In this document: one piece after another, positions 35,538 through 44,214 of the stretch
How the letters are laid out: every line of letters begins with the position of its first letter
How positions within the stretch are numbered: position 1 is the first letter of the stretch
Assembly: GCF_040253615.1 (NCBI RefSeq)
Contig: NZ_JBEJGY010000004.1
Span: 2,294,001-2,358,000, forward strand
From: Streptomyces sp. Edi4
GTDB taxonomy: Bacteria; Actinomycetota; Actinomycetes; Streptomycetales; Streptomycetaceae
Length of the DNA: 64,000 nucleotides
Direction of reading: 5' to 3'
Position numbers and translations under genes: made by a program
Notes under the pieces: generated by a model
The model's database searches: none
Seen by the model: the letters and a program-made list of their open reading frames with translations, nothing else
Told to the model about the DNA's origin: nothing

Positions 35538-36317
35538 ATGGACGTACAGCGACCGGATCAGTACCCGCACCCCCATCAAGCTCCGGCGGAGCCGGACGCC
35601 CCGGCCCGGCCGGGCGGGGCCGAGCCGGGTGGCAAGGAGTCGGGCGGCGCGCGGCTCGCGGTCACCGAGCGGACCCGGCACCGGCGGCTGCGGGAGCAGG
35701 GCAGTACCCGGGTGGCCGATCTCGACGCGATCCTCCGGGCCGGCTTCGTCTGCCACCTCGGGGTCCTCGTGGACGGCGTCCCCATGGTCGTGCCGACGGT
35801 GTACGGCGTGGACTTCGCGACCCGGACGCTGTTCACGCACGGTTCGGTCGCGAGCCGCAGTGTGGTGCGGGCGCCGGGGGCCACGGTGTGCGTGACCGTC
35901 ACGCACGTCGACGGGCTGGTGCTCGCCCGGTCGGTCTTCGAGCACGGGGTCAACTACCGCAGCGCGATGATCTACGCCGTGCCCCGGCTCATCACCGACG
36001 GCGACGAGCTGCTGCACGGACTCAAGGTCCTCACCGAGCACTGCGCGCCGGGCCAGTGGGAGTACGCCCGCTCCCCCAACTCCAAGGAAATCGCGGCCAC
36101 TTCGCTGCTCGCCCTCTCGCTCGACGAAGCGTCGGTCAAGGTGGCGTCGGGACCGCCCGACGACGCGGAAGGGCCCGACGGAGAACTCGGCCTGTGGGCC
36201 GGCGTGATACCGCTCAGGACACACTTCGCCGCCCCCGAACCGGACCCCGCCCTGCCCGGGAACATCCCCGTCCCCCGCCATGTCGCGATGCTGGCCGCAG
36301 GCAGCGCCACCGGCTGA
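35538..36317 (+). CDS. Pyridoxamine 5'-phosphate oxidase-family (FMN/F420-binding) protein
   Basis: 259 residues from the ATG at 35538; an in-frame GTG at 35454 would add 28 residues. A Pro-rich N-terminus of about 45 residues precedes a split beta-barrel: GFVCHLGVLVDGVPMVVPTVYGVD, RTLFTHGSVASRSVV, and CVTVTHVDGLVLARS followed by NYRSAMIYA. This matches the flavin-reductase-like group often annotated Pyridox_ox_2. Probably binds FMN or F420; reaction unknown. It stands alone between the APH remnant and the DUF2330 gene. Confidence 0.85.
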   Translation: MDVQRPDQYPHPHQAPAEPDAPARPGGAEPGGKESGGARLAVTERTRHRRLREQGSTRVADLDAILRAGFVCHLGVLVDGVPMVVPTVYGVDFATRTLFTHGSVASRSVVRAPGATVCVTVTHVDGLVLARSVFEHGVNYRSAMIYAVPRLITDGDELLHGLKVLTEHCAPGQWEYARSPNSKEIAATSLLALSLDEASVKVASGPPDDAEGPDGELGLWAGVIPLRTHFAAPEPDPALPGNIPVPRHVAMLAAGSATG

Positions 36318-36433
36318 ATCCCCGCGAACCCCTGGCCCGCGCCTGAACGGAACCGAAACCACCGCGACGTCGTCGTAGCTCCCGGCGACCGGCCGTCCGG
36401 GCCGCCGGCTGCCGGGACGAGCACACGGGGGAC

Positions 36434-37537
36434 ATGGGCATGCGGCACGCGGAACGACTGTGGCGGCGGGCCCTTGTGTTGGCGCTCGCCCTGGTGGCGC
36501 TGCAACTGGGCTCGCTGGTGGCGCCCGCGTACGCCTGCGGCTGCGGGGCGATGGTGCCGCAGAACGGGAGCCGGCTGAGCGTGCGCCAGGAGACATCGGC
36601 GGTCCGCTGGGACGGGCACAGCGAGCAGATCGTCATGCGCCTCACGGTCGACGGCAACGCGCCGCGCGCCGCGTGGATCATGCCGGTGCCGAGCCGGGCG
36701 ACGGTGGAACTGGGCGACCGGCGCCTCTTCGACGAGCTGGAGCAGATCGCCGCGCCCGTGCACCGCACGCGCTCCCACTTCTGGCCAGGGGACGGCGACT
36801 GGCCGTTCGCCAAGGACCGCGGCGTGGGTGACGGCGCGCCGGGTGCGGCGGCGAAGCCACCCGTGGAGGTGGTCGGCAGGCAGCGCCTCGGCCCGTTCGA
36901 CGTGGCCCGCCTCACCGCGTCCGATCCCACCGCGCTGCGGAACTGGCTGACGGACAACGGCTTCCGGCTGCCGCCCGCCCTCGCCACCGAGCTGAAGCCC
37001 TATGTCGCCCGGAAGTGGGAGTACGTGGCGATCCGGCTCGCCCCCGATCAGGCCGGCCAGACCCTTGGCGGCCCGCTCGATCCGCTGAGTCTGACCTTCG
37101 CCAGTGACACCCCGGTCTACCCGATGCGGCTCTCGCGCCTCGCGAGGAATCCGCAGACGCTGAACCTGTACGTGCTGGGCGCGCACCGGATGGAGACGGC
37201 GTCGGCCATCGGGGGCGAGGAGCCCCGGACGCTGTTCGCGGGCCGGGTCGCGGAACCCGGCGGCGCGCTGGGCGAGCTGACGGACCACGCGCCCTCGGTG
37301 TACGTGACGGCCCTGACCCAGTTCTTTCCCCGGCCCGCCGAGATCACCGCCGACCACGACATCCGCCGGGCTCCCGGCGACGCGGGCTTCCAACGGGCCT
37401 GGTACACGGAGCAGTTGATGACGGTGGGCGGCGTACCCGCCTGGCTCCTGACGGTGGGGGCCGCCCTGGTAATGCTCGTCTGCGCGGGCGCGCTCACGGT
37501 GCGTCGGACACGGGCACGGCGGACTGCCATGCGGTGA
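36434..37537 (+). CDS. DUF2330 exported membrane-anchored protein
   Basis: 367 residues. A signal peptide (ALVLALALVALQLGSLVAPAYA) is followed by the family start CGCGAMV, then LRLTVDGNAPRAAWIMPVPSRA-type sequence and a C-terminal helix (WLLTVGAALVMLVCAGALTV) with a basic tail. DUF2330 proteins are cell-surface proteins of unknown role. Its last 44 bases overlap the end of the convergent serpin gene. Confidence 0.85.
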   Translation: MGMRHAERLWRRALVLALALVALQLGSLVAPAYACGCGAMVPQNGSRLSVRQETSAVRWDGHSEQIVMRLTVDGNAPRAAWIMPVPSRATVELGDRRLFDELEQIAAPVHRTRSHFWPGDGDWPFAKDRGVGDGAPGAAAKPPVEVVGRQRLGPFDVARLTASDPTALRNWLTDNGFRLPPALATELKPYVARKWEYVAIRLAPDQAGQTLGGPLDPLSLTFASDTPVYPMRLSRLARNPQTLNLYVLGAHRMETASAIGGEEPRTLFAGRVAEPGGALGELTDHAPSVYVTALTQFFPRPAEITADHDIRRAPGDAGFQRAWYTEQLMTVGGVPAWLLTVGAALVMLVCAGALTVRRTRARRTAMR

Positions 37538-38633
37538 AGAGGGGAACCTCACCGAAGGAGTCGAGGACCACGATTGCGAAGGGACGGTCGAAGGCGATCG
37601 TCTCGACGCGGACGGGCTCCTCGTCGCCGCTCATCCAGTCCATGGCCGCCACCGTCACGGCGGCGGCCTCGACGCCCTCCTCGGCGACGGCGAGAACGGC
37701 CTCCTGCACCACCTGACCGACATACAGCGGTTCCGGTGACATCCCGGAGAAGTCGGCCAGCCCTTCGTGCGTCGCGAACTCCACGCCCAGGGCGGGCAGT
37801 TGGCGCGTCACGTTCACGCGGGTGCGCAGCGTCAGCCGGGGCAGCGCCAGGCGTACCTCGTCGGCGCGGATGGCGGTGCGCTCCTCGGCCCAGGCGGCAG
37901 GCAGCACCTCGCCGGGGCCGGCGCCGCGCGGGCCGAGCAGGAACCGCACCCTGGCACCGGCGGCGCCCGCGGTGCGCAGTTCGACGACGCGTACGCCGCC
38001 CGGCGCCCGCCACGCGTCCGCCGGGTCGACGGCGCCGTGCATGGTCACCACCTCGTGCTCGACGCCCTGGGCATCGGTGAACGGTTCCGGACGCGTGCCC
38101 CACTCGCGGAACGGATGCTCCCAACGCGCCTTCAAGGCAAGGATGTTGACGATGGTGAGCGCGGTGCCCGGGTCGAGCGTGACGGGCAGGTTCGCGATGA
38201 GTCCGCCGGTCACCTCCCGCACCCACGTGTCGGCCTGCGCCTGATCCGGGACGCCGCCGAGGGCGAGGACCGGGAGCGCGTCGCGGTAGGCGCGGTACAG
38301 CGGCGCGGTGGCCCATGCGCGGGTCGCCACGGCGAGCGCGTCGGTGGCCCGCAGGTCACGGGTGGTCGCGGTGACCGCGTCGGCGGCCTCGTCCCCGGCC
38401 ACGCCGAGCAGCGCGCGCAGCTCGTCGGCGGTCTCGGCGCGCGCCCCGGCCGCGACCGCGCCGAGCGCCAGCCACAGCCCGGCCGGCGAACTCACGAAGT
38501 CACCGGCGACACCCTCGCGCCCAACGCCGTGCCCGTCGCCGTGCCCGTCGCCGAGCTGCGGCAGCCAGCGGACGGCCAGTTCCCGTATCGCGTGGGCGTG
38601 CCCGGTGAATCCCTCGGCTTCGACCCCTGTCAA
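37494..38633 (-). CDS. Serpin-family protease inhibitor
   Basis: About 379 residues from a TTG at 38633 with GGGAGG five bases upstream; no ATG or GTG fits better. Serpin features include FVSSPAGLWLALGAVAAGA, the region ALTIVNILALKARWEHPF and a C-terminal PFAIVVLDSFGEVPLFTAW. The hinge of the reactive loop reads EEGVEAAAVTVAAM, the Ala-rich form needed for inhibition, so it is probably active. It has no signal peptide and would stay in the cell, as in many bacterial serpins. Target unknown. Confidence 0.85.
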   Translation of the reverse strand: MTGVEAEGFTGHAHAIRELAVRWLPQLGDGHGDGHGVGREGVAGDFVSSPAGLWLALGAVAAGARAETADELRALLGVAGDEAADAVTATTRDLRATDALAVATRAWATAPLYRAYRDALPVLALGGVPDQAQADTWVREVTGGLIANLPVTLDPGTALTIVNILALKARWEHPFREWGTRPEPFTDAQGVEHEVVTMHGAVDPADAWRAPGGVRVVELRTAGAAGARVRFLLGPRGAGPGEVLPAAWAEERTAIRADEVRLALPRLTLRTRVNVTRQLPALGVEFATHEGLADFSGMSPEPLYVGQVVQEAVLAVAEEGVEAAAVTVAAMDWMSGDEEPVRVETIAFDRPFAIVVLDSFGEVPLFTAWQSAVPVSDAP

Positions 38634-38752
38634 CGCGACCTCCCGTATCGCCGCGCCGCCCCTTGCCGCGCGCGAGAAAGCTGTGTAGCACACTGATCGC
38701 GATGGACAAGGCGAAGGCGCCGACCCGGCGTCCTTCTGACGAGAGGTGTCAC

Positions 38753-39085
38753 GTGCCAAGCGTCGTAAAGATCAACGTACTGACCGTGCCGGACGACCAG
38801 CGCGAGGTGCTGGAGAAGCGGTTCGCCTCGCGTGCGGGGTCGGTGGAGAACTCCGACGGGTTCGAGTGGTTCGAGCTGCTGCGCCCGATGGAGGGCACCG
38901 ACCAGTACCTCGTCTACACCCGCTGGCGCAGCGAGGAGGACTTCCAGAACTGGATGGCCACCTCGATGCGGGGCGCGGGCGCGCACGGCGGCCAGGGGGA
39001 GGGCGGCGAGCGGCCCAAGCCGGCGGCGTCCGGGTCCACGCTGTGGTCCTTCGAGGTCGTCCAGCAGGCGGCTCCCAAGGCCTGA
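38753..39085 (+). CDS. Antibiotic biosynthesis monooxygenase (ABM) domain protein
   Basis: 110 residues from the GTG at 38753, AGAGG upstream. A single dimeric ferredoxin-like domain: VVKINVLTVPDDQREVLEKRF, VENSDGFEWFELLRP, YLVYTRWRSEEDFQNWM. Members oxidise quinol-like compounds or degrade haem (HmoA/IsdG-like) without cofactors. The W-x-S-E-E-D-F-x-x-W pattern is typical of the haem-degrading branch. Stands alone; function open. Confidence 0.82.
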   Translation: MPSVVKINVLTVPDDQREVLEKRFASRAGSVENSDGFEWFELLRPMEGTDQYLVYTRWRSEEDFQNWMATSMRGAGAHGGQGEGGERPKPAASGSTLWSFEVVQQAAPKA

Positions 39086-39192
39086 GCCGGGCCGCCCGTA
39101 GAAATCCTGAGCCAGGCCGCCCGTAGCCCGAGCCAGGCCGCCCGCCGAAATTCGGTGGCCGGCGCCCGGGCCCTCGGGATAGGCAGTCGTCC

Positions 39193-39696
39193 ATGAGCTG
39201 GATCATGACCGCCGAGCGGCCCGACACCCCCGACGCGAGCCTGCTGCGCCGCGACTACTACGACGAGGTGGCGAGCCGGTGGTACGGGCGGCCCGCCACC
39301 GAGGCCGAGATCGAGCAGGGCCTCACCGACGACGGCGCCGGCCAACTGGCGCTGCCCACCGGCGACTTCGTGGTCGGACGGTACGAGGGGCGGCCCGCCG
39401 CGTGCGGGGGTGTGCTGCTCTGCTCGCCGGCCCCCGTGATCGACGGGACGTCCCCGGCGACCGCCGAACTCACCCGGATCTACGTGCGCCCCTTCGCGCG
39501 CGGAACCGGGGGCGGCGGTGCTCTCCTGAACGCCCTGGAGGACGCGGCCCGCCGCCTGGGTGCGCGCCGGCTCGCCCTCGACACCCGGCACGATCTGGTG
39601 GAGGCGCGAGGCCTGTACGCCAAACACGGCTACCGCGAGGTGGCCCCGTACGGCGAGGGGCCCTTCCGTGAGCGCTGGTTCGCCAAGGAGCTGTAG
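39193..39696 (+). CDS. GNAT-family N-acetyltransferase
   Basis: 167 residues. The acetyl-CoA-binding loop is in ELTRIYVRPFARGTGGGGALL (R/Q-x-x-G-x-G/A), followed by RLALDTRHDLVEARGLYAKHGYREV, the usual C-terminal strand-helix of the family. Acceptor unknown. No clear ribosome site; the ATG at 39193 is the first in frame after a repetitive 'gagccaggccgcccg' stretch. Confidence 0.85.
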   Translation: MSWIMTAERPDTPDASLLRRDYYDEVASRWYGRPATEAEIEQGLTDDGAGQLALPTGDFVVGRYEGRPAACGGVLLCSPAPVIDGTSPATAELTRIYVRPFARGTGGGGALLNALEDAARRLGARRLALDTRHDLVEARGLYAKHGYREVAPYGEGPFRERWFAKEL

Positions 39697-39719
39697 CGGG
39701 CGGGCGGGCCCGGGCCCCC

Positions 39720-41780
39720 CTACGCCTCGCCGCGCCCGCGCGTCCTGAGGTCCTGGCGCGCCGCGGGCGAGTTCGGCTGTTCCTCGTCCGAGCCCGAGAG
39801 CTCCGAGCAGAGTTCCCGCACCAGCTTCACCAGGTCGGTGGGACGGTGGGGGCCCCACCAGTCGCCAAGGAGCTCGGCCAGGGACTCCTCGCGCGCCGTC
39901 GAGAGCCGCATGGCGATCCGCCGGCCCTCGTCCGTCAGGACCATCGGCATGCCCTCGCGCCGGGCGAGCCCGCGCTCCTCGACCTGGCGCGCCGCCTCCG
40001 TGATCACATGCAGCGGCACGGGGCTGCGTTCGGCGAGCATCCCGGGTTCGGCGGATCCGTACTTGTGGATGCGCAGGAGCAGCCAGCTCGCCGCCGGAAG
40101 CAGATCGAGATCGGCCTTCTTGGTGATCGTCACGTAGACCTCACGGCGGCCCTCGCGGGTGCCGAGCACCGAAAGGGCCCGCGCGCACTCGTCGTAGGAG
40201 GACCGCTCCACCGGGTTGGAGGCAAGGGTCTGGCTGGTGTCGGGCGCGGTGACCGCGCCCCGCAGCTTGTCCTCCTTGAGGAACCACGCGGTCACGAAGG
40301 CGAGCAGGACGACCGGGGCCGCGTACAGGAAGACGTCCGTGATGGAGGAGGAGTACGCGTGCAGGACGGGCCCGCGCGCCGCCGGGGGGATGCGGGCGAT
40401 GGTGTGCGGGTCGGCCGCGATCGTGCCCGGGCCGGTGCCGGGCGGAAGCCGCTGCCCGGCCAGCGCGTCGGAGAGCTTGCCGGTGAGCCGGTTGGTGAAG
40501 ATCGTGCCGAAGATGGCGACCCCGAACGAGGCGCCGATGGAGCGGAAGAACGTGGCGCCCGAGGTCGCGACGCCGAGGTCCGCGTAGTCGACCGCGTTCT
40601 GCACGACCAGGACCAGGACCTGCATCACGAGACCCAGGCCCGCGCCGAAGACGAAGAAGTAGACGCTCATCTCCCAGGTGGAGCTCGTCTCGGTGAGCCG
40701 GTGCAGGAGCAGCAGGCCGACCGTGGTGATCGCCGTGCCCGCGATGGGGAACGCCTTCCACCGCCCCGTCCGCGACACGATCTGGCCGGACGCCGTGGAG
40801 GTCAGCAGCATGCCGAGGACCATCTGCAGCATGTGCACCCCGGACATGGTGGGCGAGATGCCCTGGACGACCTGGAGGAACGTCGGCAGGTAGGTCATCG
40901 CGCCGAACATGGCGAAGCCCACGATGAAGCTGATGAGGGCGACCAGGGTGAACGTGCGGATGCGGAACAGCTTCAGCGGCAGGACCGGCTCGACGGCCCG
41001 CCGCTCCACCGCGACGAACGCCACGAGCAGCACGACGCCGAGCACCGCGAGCCCGATGATCTGCGCCGAGGCCCACGGCCAGGTGGTGCCGCCGAGCGAG
41101 GCGACGAGGACCAGGCAGGTCGCGACGGAGGCGATGAGGAAGGTGCCCAGGTAGTCGATGGTGTGCCGGGTGCCGCGCGCGGGGATGTGCAGCACGGCGG
41201 CGATGACCAGGAGCGCGACCACGCCGATGGGCAGGTTGATGTAGAACACCCAGCGCCAGCTGAGCTGTTCGGTGAAGAACCCGCCGAGCAGCGGGCCCAG
41301 GACGCTGGTCGCGCCGAAGACCGCGCCGAACAGGCCCTGGTACTTGCCACGCTCACGCGGCGAGACGAGGTCGCCGACGATCGCCATCGACAGCACCATC
41401 AGACCGCCGCCGCCCAGGCCCTGGAGCGCCCGGAAGCCGATCAGCTGCCCCATGTTCTGCGCCACGCCGCACAGCGCGGAGCCGATGAGGAAGATGACGA
41501 TCGCCGCCTGGAACAGCTTCTTGCGGCCGTACTGGTCGCCGAGCTTGCCCCACAGCGGAGTGGCGGCGGTGGAGGCCAGCATGTACGCGGTCACGACCCA
41601 CGACAGGTGCTCCATCCCGCCGAGGTCGCTGACGATGGTCGGCAGCGCGGTCGACACGATGGTCTGGTCGAGTGCGGCGAGCAGCATGCCGAGCAGCAGC
41701 GCGCCGATGGCGACCAGTACGGCCCGCCGCTCGTGCCCCGTACCGGGGGCGACGGTGGCGGAGGCGGTTCCCTGAGCCAT
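39720..41780 (-). CDS. MFS exporter fused to a C-terminal winged-helix (MarR-like) domain
   Basis: 686 residues from the ATG at 41780. The first 535 or so form a 14-helix DHA2 exporter: LLAALDQTIVSTALPTI, GKLGDQYGRKKLF, GFFTEQLSWRWVFYINLPIG. The last 145 are cytoplasmic and contain a helix-turn-helix type domain: DLLPAASWLLLRIHKYGSAEPGML, VPLHVITEAARQVEERGLA, MVLTDEGRRIAMRL, the order helix-recognition helix-wing of MarR proteins. A regulator fused to its pump might sense the substrate or tether the gene. Both halves are in one frame without stop. Confidence 0.9.
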   Translation of the reverse strand: MAQGTASATVAPGTGHERRAVLVAIGALLLGMLLAALDQTIVSTALPTIVSDLGGMEHLSWVVTAYMLASTAATPLWGKLGDQYGRKKLFQAAIVIFLIGSALCGVAQNMGQLIGFRALQGLGGGGLMVLSMAIVGDLVSPRERGKYQGLFGAVFGATSVLGPLLGGFFTEQLSWRWVFYINLPIGVVALLVIAAVLHIPARGTRHTIDYLGTFLIASVATCLVLVASLGGTTWPWASAQIIGLAVLGVVLLVAFVAVERRAVEPVLPLKLFRIRTFTLVALISFIVGFAMFGAMTYLPTFLQVVQGISPTMSGVHMLQMVLGMLLTSTASGQIVSRTGRWKAFPIAGTAITTVGLLLLHRLTETSSTWEMSVYFFVFGAGLGLVMQVLVLVVQNAVDYADLGVATSGATFFRSIGASFGVAIFGTIFTNRLTGKLSDALAGQRLPPGTGPGTIAADPHTIARIPPAARGPVLHAYSSSITDVFLYAAPVVLLAFVTAWFLKEDKLRGAVTAPDTSQTLASNPVERSSYDECARALSVLGTREGRREVYVTITKKADLDLLPAASWLLLRIHKYGSAEPGMLAERSPVPLHVITEAARQVEERGLARREGMPMVLTDEGRRIAMRLSTAREESLAELLGDWWGPHRPTDLVKLVRELCSELSGSDEEQPNSPAARQDLRTRGRGEA

Positions 41781-41977
41781 GGCCACGTCCCATCCGTTTG
41801 GTCTGCGTCCGATCCATTGGGTCTGCGTCTGATCCGCGTCCCGTGGTGTGCTCCGACTCGCACACACCATCTTGATCGGAATGTACGGAAATGGCCTGCC
41901 GGGGCGGGCCACGCACCCCCGGGTTCCCGCGGGGCGCCCGGCATAATCGCTCGCAGTCCAAGGGGAGGGGACCGACG

Positions 41978-43171
41978 ATGACCGGACAGGACTGTCCCGC
42001 GTGCGGCGCAAAACGCGGGGAGCGCGGGGAGCGCGGGGAGGACGGAAGACCCGGCTGCGCGTGCGCCGAGCGCGCCGCCCGGATCCCACACGCCGAGCGC
42101 TCGGCCGAGGCCGCGGCGGCGGAGGACTTCGACCCGCTGCGCATCCGCCCGTACGTGACGCTGCCGAACGCGCCGGGGGGCGATCCGGGGGGCGTTTGCC
42201 GGGATGGCGCGGGCCCGGGCGGGGCCACCCCACGTGAAGGCGGCTCGCAGGGCGTTGGCCCGGGGGTGGGCGGCCCGGGGGTGGGCGGCCCGGGTCGGGA
42301 CCCGTATGGCACCGGCCCGGACGTGAGCGGTGCGTACGAGGTCAGCCCGGGTGGGGTCGCCCCACAGGGCGGCGCGTACGAGGTCGGCCCCGGTCGCCTC
42401 GACCCGCAGGGCGGCGCGTACGAGGTCAGCCCGGGTCGCCCCGACCCGCAGGGCGGCGCATACGAGGTCGGCCCGGGTCGCCCCGCCCCGCAGGGCGGCG
42501 CGGACCCGGGGTCGTACCCCGCGCGCCGTATCCCCGGCCGCCCGGCCACCACCCCGCGCCGCAGGCTCACCGCGCTGACCATCGGCGTCGCCACCGCCGT
42601 CGTCATCGCCGCGGCGGCGTTCGCCAGCACGCTGTTCGCGAGTGACGCGACACCGAAGCAGGCGTTGCCGGACGCCGTGGACACCGGTGTCCCCTACAGC
42701 GGCGCCGGCACCGACTCCGCGACGCCCTCGGCCACCGCCACGCACACCAGAAGACCCGCCCCGAGCCATTCCGCGCCCTCGTCCGCCTCCGCGTCCGCCT
42801 CGGCCCCGCCGTCCCCCTCCGCGTCCGCCTCCGCCTCCGGGGCCGCCGCGCCGAGTCCGTCGAAGTCCGCGCCCGCGCCGTCGGCCTCCGCATCCGGGCC
42901 GGACTCCCGCGCCCCGCAGGGCAAGCCGCTCGCGCCGCCCCCGCCGGGGCAGACGCTGCGGAGGGGCGACAGCGGGCCCGGGGTGCTCGAACTCCAGGAG
43001 CGATTGGCCCAGTTGGGCCTCTACACCGGCAGCGCCGACGGCGGTTTCGGCTCGCGCACCGAGCGTGCGGTGCGGGACTTCCAGTCGTACCTGGGCATCA
43101 CGGACGACCCCGCCGGCGTCTACGGGCCCCGGACCCGACAGGCCCTGGAGTCGATGACGGACCAGCCGTAG
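41978..43171 (+). CDS. Peptidoglycan-binding protein with zinc-ribbon-like N-terminus and in-frame repeats
   Basis: 397 residues, GGGGAGGGG upstream. The N-terminal Cys pairs (CPACG, CAC) suggest a zinc ribbon. Next comes a repeat region with four 14-residue GAYEVxPGRxDPQG units, a membrane helix (TIGVATAVVIAAAAFASTLF), a Ser/Ala/Pro-rich stalk and a PG_binding_1 domain at about 325-395 (LRRGDSGPGVLELQERLAQL, FGSRTERAVRDFQSYLG). The topology puts the metal site inside and the wall-binding domain outside. Function unknown; may link a cytoplasmic partner to the wall. Confidence 0.82.
   Translation: MTGQDCPACGAKRGERGERGEDGRPGCACAERAARIPHAERSAEAAAAEDFDPLRIRPYVTLPNAPGGDPGGVCRDGAGPGGATPREGGSQGVGPGVGGPGVGGPGRDPYGTGPDVSGAYEVSPGGVAPQGGAYEVGPGRLDPQGGAYEVSPGRPDPQGGAYEVGPGRPAPQGGADPGSYPARRIPGRPATTPRRRLTALTIGVATAVVIAAAAFASTLFASDATPKQALPDAVDTGVPYSGAGTDSATPSATATHTRRPAPSHSAPSSASASASAPPSPSASASASGAAAPSPSKSAPAPSASASGPDSRAPQGKPLAPPPPGQTLRRGDSGPGVLELQERLAQLGLYTGSADGGFGSRTERAVRDFQSYLGITDDPAGVYGPRTRQALESMTDQP
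42332..42499 (+). repeat. Four 42-bp in-frame repeats
   Basis: Units begin at 42332, 42374, 42416 and 42458, each encoding GAYEV followed by S/GPGRxxPQG. The period is a multiple of three, so copy number can change without breaking the frame. They sit on the cytoplasmic side of the predicted helix. Confidence 0.85.
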
Positions 43172-43264
43172 ACCCCCCGGTCCGCAACCCCCGCCGGCGC
43201 GCGTTCTCGCCCGGCAGAAGGGGGGCGGGTGGCACAACCCCCGACTCGTTTTGTATCGTGAAGG

Positions 43265-43317
43265 AACAAAGTGATCCCTGCCTGTACTCCCTGACCGGCG
43301 GGCGGGGATCACCTTTG
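43265..43317 (+). promoter_or_regulatory. Long leader hairpin before the HAD phosphatase
   Basis: Arms GTGATCCCTGCC (43271-43282) and GGCGGGGATCAC (43301-43312) pair over 12 bases with one G-U wobble, extended on both sides by ACAAA/TTTGT. The loop is 18 bases. The right arm is followed by CTTTGTGTTTT, so it could act as a terminator or attenuator. It lies about 65 bases before the start of the next gene. Confidence 0.55.
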
Positions 43318-43381
43318 TGTTTTCGCGCCGCCGACCGCGTCGCCCCCGCACCACCCGCTCCCGCGCACTTGGAGTCCGCCG

Positions 43382-44056
43382 ATGCCGGCCAGCACCACGA
43401 CCCCCACCGTCCTGACCGCCCGCGCCTTCCTGCTCGACATGGACGGCACGATCGTGAACTCCGACGCCGTGGTCGAGCGCTGCTGGCGCCGCTGGGCCGA
43501 GCGGCAGGGCCTCGACCCCGACGCCGCGCTCAAGGTCGTCCACGGCCGCCAGGGCTACGCCACGATGGCGCTGCTCCTGCCGGACCGGCCGATGGAGCAG
43601 AACCACGCCGACAACAAGGTGATGCTCGCCGAGGAGACGGCGGACACCGACGGCGTGGTGCCGGTCCCGGGCGCCCCCGCGTTCCTGGCCGCGATCGCGA
43701 AGGCGCCGCACGCCCTGGTGACCTCCGCCGACGCGGCGCTCGCCCGGGCCCGTATGACCGCTGCCGGCCTGCCGATGCCCGAGGTGCGGATCACCGCCGA
43801 GTCCGTGGGCGCGAGCAAGCCGGACCCGGAGGGCTTCCTCAAGGGCGCCGCCGCGCTGGGCTTCGCCCCGGCGGACTGCGTGGTCTTCGAGGACTCAGAG
43901 GCGGGGATCGCGGCGGGCCTGGCGGCGGGGATGCGCGTGGTGGGCGTGGGCCCGCGCGCGGGCGCCCATGAGCCAACCGTCCACGTGCCCGACCTCACCC
44001 ACCTCACCGTCACCACCGAGGCGGACGGCGGCCTGCGCCTGGAGATCACCGGCTGA
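43382..44056 (+). CDS. HAD-family sugar phosphatase
   Basis: 224 residues. HAD motif I LLDMDGTIVNSDAVV, motif II LVTSADA, motif III lysine in SVGASKPDPEGF and motif IV VVFEDSEAGIAAG. Cap type C1, close to glycerol-3-phosphate or 2-deoxyglucose-6-phosphate phosphatases (GPP/DOG). Probably dephosphorylates a sugar phosphate in the cytoplasm. A strong terminator follows at 44121. Confidence 0.88.
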   Translation: MPASTTTPTVLTARAFLLDMDGTIVNSDAVVERCWRRWAERQGLDPDAALKVVHGRQGYATMALLLPDRPMEQNHADNKVMLAEETADTDGVVPVPGAPAFLAAIAKAPHALVTSADAALARARMTAAGLPMPEVRITAESVGASKPDPEGFLKGAAALGFAPADCVVFEDSEAGIAAGLAAGMRVVGVGPRAGAHEPTVHVPDLTHLTVTTEADGGLRLEITG

Positions 44057-44120
44057 GCCGGACGCGACAACGACCGCCCCGTGCCGCGGCCGGCCACCAC
44101 GAGCTGCGGCCACCACGAGC

Positions 44121-44152
44121 AAACGGCCCCCGTCCTACCACGGGGGCCGTTT
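44121..44152. terminator. Bidirectional hairpin terminator
   Basis: Perfect 13-bp arms (AAACGGCCCCCGT / ACGGGGGCCGTTT) around CCTACC. The A-run on one side and T-run on the other allow it to serve both the HAD gene (plus) and the GDT1 gene (minus). Confidence 0.85.
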
Positions 44153-44214
44153 CCATCGGTGGAGCCGGGCCGGGGCCCGGCGGCCCGGGCGTGGGCCGAG
44201 CCCGACCCCCGGGC

